From the NCBI GenBank assembly GCA_932294295.1, contig OW028574.1, positions 28,590,145-28,654,144 on the forward strand: DNA of 64,000 nucleotides, written 5' to 3'. Shown here one piece after another: positions 35,142 through 47,100 of this stretch. Below the pieces are notes generated by a model that was given only the letters and a program-made list of their open reading frames with translations, did no database searches and was not told the origin of the DNA. This stretch comes from Alitta virens. Lineage: Eukaryota > Annelida > Polychaeta > Phyllodocida > Nereididae. Position 1 is the stretch's first letter. Each line of letters begins with the position of its first letter. A program made the translations under genes and the position numbers.

Positions 35142-36410
35142 TAAACTCCCAGAACAAGTATATACACTGTTCCACTGTCAAATTTCTCACATGAAATTCC
35201 ATATAGATAACCTGACCATGCACTGCATAAATGAGCAGTTGTGGGGCTACTGAACCAGAAAGAGCTATGGTGTGATAAACCATGAAATATACAGTTTAAA
35301 GAAGCTTCACCCCATTCGACTGGCATTATGCCTAAAATTTAATTCAGCGAGGAAGGTAACACCAAAATGTTATATTAAGGAGGGGAGGGCTTCCTGAAGA
35401 CACCTTGCTTTAGGAAGATGGGAGGAGAGCAGATTCATGTCGACATACAAAGAGTTTTTGTTAATTTTCATTTTACATGGGAAGGGCACTTTTTAATGAC
35501 AGGCGACAATGGGCAGGTGCTGAACCATTATCCCAACATATGACATATTGGTCTTCTGTGCATAATATTGGTAAATTTCATTCATTCCAATAAATAGCCG
35601 TTTGCGGACTATCATTTTCTCTTGATGTCTTTTTGGTCCAGGATAAAGGGGGGGGGGGGGGGTATGGCCGAATGCCTCCCCCCCCCCCCCCCCCGCCCAA
35701 ATACGCCACCGATTAGACTAGATTATTTTGAAATGAGTCTTTGTCGTTTGAGAATACTGTTCTATTTATCTGTTGATCAACAAATTTAAGCTTATCATGA
35801 GGTGCCACTTTCTGCAGTAATCATACAGCCCATGCATCTATAAGTTTCTGTAATTCTGATTCAGAGTGCATGAATGATTGAACATACACTGGAAAAGCAT
35901 TGACATTAGAAAATCTTTTTTTTTTTTGTGGGCATTTTAAAATTAGTTTCCTCAGTTGATAGGGAATTCTTGTACCCTGCTGTAGTAAATATCATATTAC
36001 TTAATTACTTATGACAGGACTAATATTTTATCACATAGTACATGTATATCTAACCATATGGGAATTACCATATATATAAATATTAGGTGTTTATTATTTA
36101 AGGGAACATATTATTGATAATTCTAGTGAACTGAAGACCATGTATACCGTAGGAAAAGGATATAATTATTATATAATTACAATCTCTAGAAATTCTGAAT
36201 GCTGAATTGCAATTTTTATCCCTTCAGACTTGTCCAAGGCTTCTCCAACTGCATAGGTGTCAGTTGGAATGTACAGAGTGGCAATTGACCATCAAAAATC
36301 TAATTGTCATTGATGATGAGGTAACGATACACCAGATCAAATTCATTCAAGTGTTGGCACTATTTTGGCGGCAAAAAGCTCTGACAGCCCTTTCAGGGCT
36401 AAGCTGGACC
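35142..36410. other. Non-coding; G and C homopolymer pair
   Basis: G run at about 35649-35662 and C run at about 35679-35694 face each other across 16 bases, able to pair. A possible short exon lies at 36229-36319 (acceptor CCCTTCAG, TCPRLLQLHRCQLECTEWQL, donor GAGGTAACG), unrecognised. Confidence 0.4.
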
Positions 36411-36702
36411 AAACACAGTCTACTTCAAGACTCGAAACAGAGGCATGTTTTGGGAAACAGGAAATCGACGGCCACACGGTGGTTGGCCGCGAACTAAAAT
36501 AAACAGTTATATGACTTTTTATAAACTGACTAGCAATAAATATATACGATCATATTATTCATAATTATGGGTTTACATTAGCAATCTGCAATTGACTGTG
36601 TGCTGCAGTAGTTCTGCTACCATTAGCCAGATGGCGACGTCACAAACTGGTTCCCATTGTGTACATGCTAGCCTGCGCATCTTGTAGTAGATCATCTTTG
36701 AT
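36411..36702 (-). mobile_element. Internally deleted P-like element (MITE, 292 bp)
   Basis: Starts CAAACACAGTCTACTTCAAG and ends ACTACAAGATGATCTTTG-type sequence (TGTAGTAGATCATCTTTG). It is the reverse complement of the two ends of the element at 59978-62554: 36411-36525 matches 62437-62554 and 36526-36702 matches 59978-60153, nearly base for base. The ~2.28 kb between those parts is missing here. The junction lies at a CAG/TCAG microhomology. No target duplication is visible at this copy. Confidence 0.85.
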
Positions 36703-37700
36703 GTAATCCTATGGAAGATCAACTTAATATCGCTTTTTGACCAATGGTCCAGAACGAGACTACGTCATCACGTCAAAACAACGTCGTCGGTTCAACAGTT
36801 GTGATGTCCATAATTTCTTAACGAATACACACCCAGCTTCAAACATGGAGAAAACTTGTTTTTCTGACTGTAACAATTCTAACGGTACATAGAACGGGTG
36901 TCTATGTTAACGGGGAGCCCAGAATATTTGACGAATAACCTTGAATCGATGACGTTCGCGCTAGTCACGCCACTGTTTGGCGATGACGTTTTTTCACACC
37001 AGGGGGCAAGTGTAAGCGATCGCAGCGCCCTGGCGACTGAAGGTACGCATTACAATTCCTGAGCAGCTCTTAACTTATTTTGCCTCTAAAATCATTATTT
37101 ATTGTCCAATTTTGAAAATTCAAAAATCTACATGGTCAGTACGATGTGTACTAACGTTATAGTCAGTGTATAGTTCTGAAGTCATGACAACTTAAATGGG
37201 TAGCAGGTCGATTCGTCACTTTTTTTTTTCTTCTTTACCACCTCAAGACTAATTTTATTTGACAAAATGGTCAGGGTAGGCCTACAGGTTGAAGGTCTCT
37301 GGTCATATACATATTGTATAGCTTCGCTCACTCCTGGCATTGACAGCTACATATTATTAATCACCTACATGTATTTAACAGTCTAGCAACCAAAATCGCG
37401 ATCGTTCCGGTTGAGCGAACACGTCGTCTTTCGGTGTTGCATTTGCCTCGCAGTGGTGTGGCGCCAAAGGCATGCTCTGTGACGTCATCTTTTTTTCAGC
37501 GCATCATGACGGCGCATTGATTTTTTCTAAAACCTAAGCGCCACGGCCAATCACAAAGTTTGTTAGAGCTCGTTGCCTAGCAGATGGCCTAGCAATTAAA
37601 TAAGTTCTGCTCTGATTGGTCGAACGTTCATTTAGTTGGCTAGCTTTGTGGAAAGTCACGGCAATGGACATCGCTCCCATGGAACATTCAGAGCCAAACT
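36703..37700. promoter_or_regulatory. CpG-richer, promoter-like sequence
   Basis: Contains TACGTCATCACGTCA (36771), CACCAGGGGGCAAG (CTCF-like, 37000), TGACGTCA (37480), CCAATCAC (37548) and ATTGGTC (37615) in a stretch with more CpG than its surroundings. A short frame, MDIAPMEHSEPNFFCWSSLE then stop, starts at 37665. No downstream coding exon was identified, so a transcript is only suggested. 37203-37220 is a fragment of the 27980-28870 element's end. Confidence 0.35.
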
Positions 37701-38318
37701 TCTTCTGCTGGTCCAGTCTTGAATCATAGAAATGATCATTAACAGTGTTCTAACGTGAGTTTATCAAATTTGTCGGGTAGATCTTAAGTTAAGATCGATT
37801 TATGTGTAAGTAGGTCATTAAAGTTTGTGCGCATCATGGCCGCGCAGATTAATTAGGACAAAAAACATGCGGCCTATAATTATTTTTACTACATTTGATT
37901 ATTGATGTCAAATATATTTAACCTGTCAAATGTGTGCGAAAATAACTGTAAAGGTTTGTTTCAGACATGAAATTATTTTGTGTCCAGGCAGTATACACCC
38001 ATAAATAGCTATTCACTTAAGTTTACTGAAAAAACAATCATAGTCCATTCCATGCTACTGAGAAGTTAATTAAATATAAGAGAAGTTGATCACCCTTGAC
38101 TGATTTGAAGGGTTATTAAAAAAAAAAAAAAGTACATGTATTCAAATATTTAAATACGAAATGCTCCCCAAGACTTTCTTGTAAAGTTGAATGTAAAAAA
38201 GCGTGCACATTTGGCTTATTCACCATTGTTTTTTTTTTGCTGATTTTTAAAAATAAGGCCTGTGAAGTGTGTTTATTAGACAAACAAAACTGAACTGTCA
38301 ACCATCTACATGTTCTAC

Positions 38319-38545
38319 ATGTTTTAATAGGTCTAGGCATAGTCTAGGCAAGGTTTGCCCTATTAGACGCTTTGTAAACAATTAGACTTGATAGGCTATT
38401 GTGTAAATAATTGTTACAATTAGTTGGTGTTTTGAAACTGGGCCGCTTATGTTACGCAATCAGTTACGTCAGCCCAGGCCACTAATGGGGGCGGAGCTTA
38501 GCCCAGGCCACTGAAGGGGGCGGAGCTTAAGTTTGATTGACATCG
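38319..38545. repeat. Dispersed ~190-240-bp repeat, copy 2
   Basis: Same order and orientation as 32308-32493. Its right end has an internal tandem duplication of GCCCAGGCCACTRAWGGGGG followed by CGGAGCTTA. Confidence 0.82.
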
Positions 38546-38876
38546 CTCTTTATTAGTACTCAGTGCATATCATCATTCACATTTCTGCCTGCTGGTGATT
38601 AATTAAATGCACAAATAAATATATATATATACAATAAATTAAATACTGAGCAATTGCAAGCATGCATGACTATAATTTCCTTGTAATGAAAAAAGTTGCT
38701 TTTCATCTACCTGTCATCACAAAAGACACATTTTTTGGGGCAATGGTTTGAATGGCCATCTCCAATTTTTTAAAGCTGACTTTTGTGATTTTTTATAAGT
38801 TTTTGAGCAAAGTTAGAGATATATTAATTATGCGCCTTCATCTATCAGGCAAATAATGTGTAATATCCCGCAATAG

Positions 38877-38939
38877 AGTGTGAACCTCATAGAAAACCAT
38901 GAGGTTCACACTATGAGGTTCAGTGTTGTGAACCTCATA
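38877..38939. other. Cluster of alternating hairpin arms
   Basis: AGTGTGAACCTCAT (38877-38890) pairs perfectly with ATGAGGTTCACACT (38899-38912). A second ATGAGGTTCA at 38913 pairs with TGAACCTCAT ending at 38938. Four alternating copies allow two adjacent hairpins or one longer one. Confidence 0.85.
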
Positions 38940-39899
38940 ACATACATTATCCCTTATAAAGAGAACAGCCTGGCCAACCACAGGACAGCACACACAAACT
39001 CGGTGACCTCATGAGAGTCATCACTTCAACTGGATATTCTTCACAAAATCTATAAAATAAACATAATTAGCCTCACCTGACATAAGAAACCCCATTAACT
39101 TTTTGATTCCTTCAAGGCTCTGAATCACACAGTTATTAGGTTTTATTATAAAATTTCATAAATTTAGGACTAACTAGAGCGAAGATATTCTACCAAATAA
39201 AAATAGAAGGGTTGTAGCGAATATATCTGTCTAAATTTCATGAAATATAAAGTGACACTATTATAATACCACAGATAGCGTGCTTTAGGTAAATAGTGTC
39301 AATTGCAACTCTCTTTTACTATTGTATTTTATAAAAATTTTCCTTAAAATTTCAAGGCACTTCAATTCACAAACAGTGTTAACCTATAACAATATTTTCG
39401 CTGTGGAATTATTTTTTCTGATCTTAAACTGACCTTCCCATCTTTAAATGAATAAAATATTTGTTGCCAATTCATATTTTTAAATGTGAAGTCCTGAAAC
39501 ATAAATATTTAATTTTTAAAATGGATCTGATGTCAACCTATACATTTGCGAAAAAGGCACATTTTTCTAAATAGACAATATTTTGTAGGCTGCAAATGTG
39601 AGATTATAGATAATAGTTATGGACTTTATGTAATAAAACTTAATGGTAAGAACATTGTATAGCCTATTTGCTTTGAAATTGTACAGCTATAGGATGGACA
39701 TATATTCCATAAACGTTTTGTAAATATTTCATGTATGTAAAAATATGCAATAAGTAACTAGTTACCAAAACAAAGTAGCTATCACAACACTGCCCTGATT
39801 TTAGAATTTATGTCTTGATTGAAAGCAAAAAAAGTGTATCATTGTTCCCCACTCTCCTCTACATGAAGCTAATTTATTGCTCAAGAGAAAGCAAAATGT

Positions 39900-42660
39900 G
39901 AAAGTAACATAAATATGGATTCCAATTTTTTTTTTTTCAGATTTAAACAATGTTTTCTGCATGCAGCAGTCATACACATGCAGTCATGAGTGGAAATCAT
40001 GGTTGAACACTTGCCCAAGAGTGAAAAGGTTGGTGGTAATTCAATGTTAAATTTGAGTTTTGTTGTAATGCTTGACTGAACATTCTTAAACAAAAAATTA
40101 ATAATTAGGTCCTTCGTTACATAAGAACTTGGACATTCTATGTAATTATTGTCATAATCCACATTGATTTGTCATTCAGCACAGAATGAAGTGCTGATTA
40201 GAATATGAACTTAATTAATGACCTTTGCTTTGCTGGTATTGGCATAAGTAAAGATCCATGGTAAAGACCAAGCTGATCTCATTGGTGATTAAAACCTTGT
40301 TCGCTCAGTTTCCAGATGAGCATGTTATTTACTGTACAAAAAAAAAATACAAAGATCAAGTAACTGGATCAACACAAACTTTAATTATTTCACCATTCTG
40401 GTAATAAAGCTATTTATATTGAATATCATTGTAAAAATCAGTAACATATTATTACAGAATGTATTATCACAGTAATTTAAAGTTATATATGCTGTGTCAA
40501 ATTATCACAGAATTCCTGTATCGCAGTGTAGTTTGCACAAAAATACAATTGAAATACTAAGGCTGAATTTATGCATTGCAATGCTCCTTATAAAAATTAC
40601 AAAATTACGAGGTGTATATATTTAATGCCAAAAATTACAACATGCACATTAATGCCCAGGAATTTTCAGGATTCATTTGCACCAATATATATATACAATA
40701 TCACAATAAGCAATGCTTTACAACCAATCAATTACCACATGACAATGTTCCAACTATTAGTCCAAAAAAAAATTTCTTTTCAGATCTCATGCTGGTAAAA
40801 CAAAAAAAATGGTGAAAAGGAAAATTTCCTTCAGTTGTTGGGGATGTAAAGTCTATGTAAGTATTTAAGAACCACATTTCTGTATACTGTAACTATCTTC
40901 AAAAAGTAGCTCACCCTGACTGTCACTAGGCCTGAATGCCATCTTGAAATTGTATAACATAAAAACAATAAAAAATAAAATTATAAACTGCAAATTTGCA
41001 ATAAGAAGTTTTTTTCTTTCTTAAATCTGTCTTTCATTTCACAGGATTACATGCAGTGGAGCTTCATTGAAGAAGTTACTGGTGCCTTGACCAATCCTTC
41101 CCAGGTTATCACGCAAAACAAAAAATTTATATGGACCATTTGAGCTGCATTTACAGTCATATATATATGCAAGAAAAAGGTGACTGTCATCATGTTCAAT
41201 GCCTAGTGCAACAATATTTGTCATTTGCAGGTTGTGAGGCACAATTCTATAAACAGTATCAGTATGTATGCCATAATATGAGTGAGACATTACTAAACAA
41301 AGAATGTTGTACATGTCATAACTTAATTATAGATCTATATTGGTTACTAAATGTGACACGTACAATTAGCTCTCATTTTGTTGGCTGCATTCCATTTCAT
41401 ACTGCCACAATAAGAAACATATACTTTTTATTTTAATATCATACCCCATAATATTACTTGTTAATTTTGAAGCTGAATCAAATCATTCAGTGGACTTTGT
41501 TGTGCAATCTGAACCTCAGGTGTGTTTACATTGTATGTAAAGTTAATGCTTAATTGGTTTGGGTTTAGGCAAAGTACTAATTAACCCGCATGAACCAAAT
41601 ACTTGAAAAGTGTGTGACTCTACATGTATTTTTTGTTATTGTTTCATATGACATATTTGTTTTTTGCAGGAAAGTCAGTTACTCGTCAACCCCGATTTAT
41701 TGGGAAGAGTGGTATCAGAGTTGTTTCAGAATCCTCTTGTTGAAGTTACAACACTGAAGGATGCTTTGAAGACTGTTTCCAGTAAGTAAATTATGTTGCT
41801 AAAGTCATAATTTTTAAATTTCATTATTGAACGATGTTTATTGAGATAGGCACTCAATAATTATACAATATGTAAAAGTGCAAAATAGGTAGTAAGAATA
41901 AAATGTATAAAGATGGATAACTATACTCTTGGATAAACTGATTTATCCAAGCTATACTGTATAATTTTACAGTCGAAGACCTCACAAGGGAACTTTCATG
42001 GATCAGTGATTGCTGCAAAACAACGAACAGAGAAACTTTGATGTGGACAAGTTTTCACAAATATTTAACAGCTTGGTGCAGTTTATCTCAGCTATTTGAC
42101 AGCCGCCAACTTCGATCATTTGTAGCATTGCAGACGATGACTGCACTTAAGACGGGCTAAAAAAAGGGGACTATCCATTGACACTCCAGCAGGTCTCACA
42201 GGAGATGAACATGCAGTTGTGACCTATATTGCTGGGTACTTGCTTTTTAAATCAAGGAAGTCCTATCCTAACATTGTTAGTCAGTTGTCTTGTGAGAGTG
42301 AGTTGGTTGGAGGATCTGCTGACTATAGTTGGATCTCTCTTATTAATTGTGGTGGTCTCACTTTGCCCCACGAGAAATTTGTGCAGCATGTCACTGTAAT
42401 GGAGCAAATCTTCCGCTCAAAACCTGTTCTTGATATTACAAGATGTAATTTTATTTCTGAAGTTTAAAATGTTGACAGTGACATTTTTTTGTATCTGCCA
42501 AATGATGAATCCTCCAGAAATTTTTTAGTTGCTTGTGCTTACCTTTTTTACACCATCAGAATGCACCAAAAGTGCAGGTGCATTCTTGACCAACAAGTAA
42601 GGCAAGTGAAAATTGTCAACAAAAACAAGGCTTTGCGTGATTCATTGTAATACAGCTTTG
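39900..42660 (+). pseudogene. Transposase-like gene B, C-terminal half, frameshifted
   Basis: Exon 41670-41781 (ESQLLVNPDLLGRVVSELFQ...LKDALKTVS) splices in phase to 41973 onward (IEDLTRELSWISDCC...ETLMWTSFHKYL). A 7-A run at 42161 breaks the frame. It continues GLTGDEHAVVTYIAGYLLFK, NCGGLTLPHEKFVQHVTVME, then a second break near a T run at 42485, LYLPNDESSRNFLVACAYLF and a basic end VNKNKALRDSL. YIAGY and CGGLT link it to the same C-terminal domain as gene A, but overall it looks like a different subfamily. Upstream, 40784-40857 and 41045-41105 could be exons (splice-like borders) but show no domain. Homopolymer breaks could be sequencing errors. Confidence 0.6.
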
Positions 42661-42680
42661 CGTGATTCATTGTAATACAG
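42628..42680. repeat. 25-bp tandem duplication
   Basis: GCTTTGCGTGATTCATTGTA plus ATACA occurs twice across the end of gene B, including its stop codon. Confidence 0.85.
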
Positions 42681-43749
42681 TTCGTTCTATAAGATATGGT
42701 GACACTAGACAGCTGTAGCAACCTATTACTGACTGTATATATATACTTTCACATTTGTCAGCTTTTGCCTTCCCAATACTATGTAATGCAAATAGTTTGC
42801 TGCTTTTACTCTAACAGTTTATAATGTATTGTGTTATAACTGGCTAAAGCTGCTTCTGTCTACTCCTAGCTTATAGTCAGCTTACACCTACCACCACTGA
42901 AAAATATTAACCTTGGTAAATGTAAGAAATTTATGTAAGATATCAAAAATATGTATTTGCGATAGACATGATAGACATACAGTCATACATCTGTTCAACA
43001 AGAAACGGCAAATATGCGCAACTCGCGACTTATGTAACAGCTGGATGCTGTGTGTACTTTTGGGTCCGTTCAGTGGCAGGTTGCATCATATAGCAGAAGT
43101 TAGCTTTTCCAGGTTAAATTTGACAGGCCATTTTTAATGAAACTAACTGTATTATTCAGCCAACTATAGTCAGCCGATCCTCCCACTGCCATGGTCAGAA
43201 TAATAGCAATTGAAAAAGTCTTCCTTTTTTATTTTGTAAAAAAAAAAGGTAATTTTGTAAAGTCATCATCAGCTAATTTTTTATCTTCGAATATTTTTTA
43301 TTTCACTTACACACATTGTAGCAAATGTCAAGTTATCAGTGAATGAACATTTTTTACTTTTCAAGGTAACCACATGTATTAGTAACATATATACATATAT
43401 TCTGAAGTAATGAATCTTAATTAGTTGCTATAGAAAACAGTTATCATTTGCACTAGTTACTTTATGTCTAAATGGTTCACATAGAATGTTGCTTGCAGAG
43501 TACCTGGTACTACTGGTTAAAGTACCTGTAACAACACTGATATCAGTATTAAACATGAAATGTAAAAAACTATTATTGTTATGTAAATCCAGTAATATGA
43601 ACTAATGGTGTTGCTAATCCAATAAAACAAGAAAATGAACACTGTTGTGTCACTTATGTTTAAGAAGCTAAATAACATAGTAATAAAAATGTCTCCATTT
43701 CAGAGCCAGCTTGGTGAAATCAGTCTGAACAGTAGCTGAAACCTAGAAG

Positions 43750-44150
43750 TTAGTGCCGTCTGATTTTAGGGAGTGGCTCACTGTCAACTTCAATTGGCTG
43801 CTTTGTTTCAGCTGCAACGTTGCCCTTTGCAGAAAATGTAAATGCCAGGGATCTCTGCATATGCAGTTTTGTTTCCTGATGCCTGCAAGTAAAATGTAAA
43901 GAGTTGACCATCCAATGTGCTCATGAAAAAGACTTATCATGCTCATAATAGCAAAAAAAAATTAAATTGCAAAATATCGTTATGGTACGTACTAACCCAA
44001 ACTCCTTCAGGGAGGGATTCCTACTGCGAACCCCAAGACCACGATGTCTTCCAAACCTTTTCTTAAGAGGGCCTTGACAGAACACATTGGCATGAATTGG
44101 GTGGACACCATGTTCTATTAGGTACTTTACTGCACCTGTGAAGCCATGCA
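43750..44150 (-). CDS. Gene D last two exons
   Basis: VHGFTGAVKYLIEHGVHP then FCQGPLKKRFGRHRGLGVRS and NPSLKEFG; the split Gly codon is restored across the intron (donor GTTAGT at 43991-43996, acceptor CTTGCAG) to read GHQETKLHMQRSL and ends at TAA 43750. The F-x-Q-[DG]-P-L-x(3)-FG-x(2)-R-G signature is the usual C-terminal motif of P-like transposases. Confidence 0.75.
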
Positions 44151-47100
44151 CTGAAAAATTTAAGTTGTGGAGTTGAAACAAAGATCAGCATGTACAATCT
44201 TGTTCCTATGATCATGAGTCAAGGTTTACATTTGCTAAGTAAACTGGTTTGTAAATAATACCAGAATGGAAAATTTATGATACTTATAGTACAAGAATGT
44301 TGATAGAGTGTTTAATATCATATAAAGTATAACTTCAATTTATTAAACGGTCATGTAGATTTATATATTAAATAATTAGGTCATATGTAACTTTATTTAC
44401 TGTTTATATTATTGTTCATATTATATCATATTATTTTTAAACTCTATTGTTTCCCTTCTTGACATTGAATATATAAAAATTATTATGTATATGCATAACT
44501 GTATTGAATGTATCAGTGTAAAATTGTATGAACCATGTGTCAAGAAAAAAACTAAAACTTAAACTTAATAAATTATCCAATTGGGAAGAGGAAGTAATTA
44601 AGGAATTTACATTATTTTACATGAATATTTGTGCCATCATTAAGCACAGGAATAAAAATCTTATTGCCTTAACTGCACACAATATTAAAATCTCTAGGAA
44701 CCTGATAGCACTTTTAAAGGAATATGTATATTTTGGACTCTTCTTTTTGTCCTTCTCAGCTTTGGAAAACCCTTCTTTGCTGAACTGTAGTCCTCCACAT
44801 TTTCAAGTACTGGAGAAAATCTTGCAAGAAATGAAAGTGAACAATTGCATTATGTATATCAAGATAAATATTCAAGCATTTGCAAAATTACTGTATTTTC
44901 AGTAAACAATGTAGATTTGATTCTGACTCTGGGTAATTCATAGTGTACAGTATATTTTTCTCAAGAGCTTTTATAAAAGAATAATTATTACATTGAATCT
45001 TTCATCATCCACTGCTGTGTAAGCTGTCCTGCTTCTTGGTTGCCAAGTCCTCATTGTCATACTTGCCATTGAGGCAATCGAAAAATCTGTCGCACATCAG
45101 TACAAACTTGGCAGTCTCTGACATCTCTGGGCCGAAGCGCTGCAGGGCACGACCAACTTTGGTACTGAGAACCTGGGCGTATAAGTGAAGGTAATATCTT
45201 GATTGTCAAAATGATACTGATTAAATGGCAAAACAGCATTAAGTTTCACATTTGGCAATTCTAAGTTCATGCATATTTCTTTCATAGTTTACCTGAGCTG
45301 CTAGTCGGACACTCGTTCGAGCCGGTGGAGTAAGTCGCACATGTGCAGTGCGAAGTTTCGTTAACCTCAGCTCTGCGTTTGCATCCTGTTGGTACACTTT
45401 CCATATGTAGCTCCACAGGAGGTCTTGTTTGTTCTGTGAATTAAAGTAGTTTCTGTTTAGGCCCAAATGACAAGAAATTAACTAGAGTCATATGTATATA
45501 GTATCATTCCTTTTCAAGTTTCACCATTATAAAGTGACCTTACCCAAAGGCATCTGCTGCCCCCTGACTTTGAACTTTCCAAATTGTTCCGTAAGGTATT
45601 AATCAGATGGGGTGGGTCCGAAATGAAAACAGGGGCCTGACTTCATCACAATAGGGATGTCGCGTATACGGCATCACTTGATTGCGAGTGCATTCGGTAC
45701 AGGACCTGATTAGTCTATGCCTTGTCACTCGCGCAGGCAATCACCTGAATAATTAAGTTTATTTATTTTAATGAATATGCAAAGTACTAGAAGTATAGAA
45801 GATCTGACTAGCTGATATTAAAGTGTGTCACTCAGGTTAACATACAACTTTGCACATGGCTTTCAGATTGGTAATACCCACAAAAACTAGTTTACGAAAT
45901 AGTATTGCAAATATTTTACAATATAACAGAGTAATTAGTAATTTTGGTATGCAAGGTCATATTTGCTTGAATTTTTTCATTTTGGGACGAAAGAAGTCAA
46001 TAGAAAGGAACAGCTCAACCAGGTCAGTTCACCAACGCAAACGTCTCAATAAACATTCGGTGGGAATCGAACCCACAACCAACCTAAGTTTAAAGCAGTT
46101 CCAGAAGAAAATGAAAGATAAGAAAACTCATAAGGAAGAAAATTGAGGAATGAAAGAGAAAAGCTGATTCACAAGTTAACATACTTTAAGGTGGCATTAT
46201 TATGTGAATGAAGAACATACTTCCCTTGTACTTACTTTCATGCCATGTATTTCTAAATATGCAATGGCTTGCCACATACATTCAAACAAAAAGTCACTTT
46301 TGGCAGTTGTTGTAGCGAAGAAGCCAACACACTCCTTGATCGTGCTGTTTATGCCAACGACCATGAAGGCTAGCACCTGGTTAGCCAGGATCTTTGCCGT
46401 AGGATTCTGGTAATGCATGTGATGAAATGCCCAATATTACACAAATTCACTGGTAAAATATTTTTGACCATTTCATTAATTGTTTACCTTTTCACAGAAT
46501 TTCCAATAAGACAGGTTAACAAAACCAATCATATTGTCAGTTCTTTTATCATAGACGAGGTCACTACGAATCGACATCTCATCGTGCATGAGGACTCCAT
46601 AGTGACTGTTTTCTGGCTGTTGCTTGAGTCTCTCATGTATGGACTAAAAATATAGGAACAAGTGAATAATCTTGTAACATTCTGAACTTAATCAATTTAA
46701 ACATGCAGTGTAAGGTTTTTAGAATTAATTGCCACAGTAGATATATCAAAGCAATGTTGGCTTTAACCTTCAGAACATGGGCCTGAAACCCCTCGCCTGG
46801 TTGGAAGAAGCCCGTGTAATCTTGCAATGTCGATTTGTTGGGCAGGTGCAGCACACCAGTCCGCTTTAAAGCTTCGTATGCTCTAGGGCTTTGGTACTGG
46901 AGATATATGGCAAATCTATTAAAATATAAAGGATAATACTAAGCAAATAGTAGGTAATAAATCCTACATGCAGAAAGTAAAAAATAGAGATTGTAAAAGT
47001 AAGCTTTCCTTATCATCATGGGATGCCACTGCATTCCACGCGGATCCCGATTCCATGCTTTTAGTTGCTCTTCCCAGAAGAGTTGCAAGAAAAGATCGTT

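Noticed and set aside
34808..35326. 172-codon frame on the - strand with hydrophobic segments
   Set aside because: It crosses the right end of the Tc1/mariner-type element, with no family motif; likely chance in an element with few stops on that strand.
45850..46146. 98-codon + strand frame
   Set aside because: It runs antisense to an intron of gene D and contains a tRNA-like B box; no domain.
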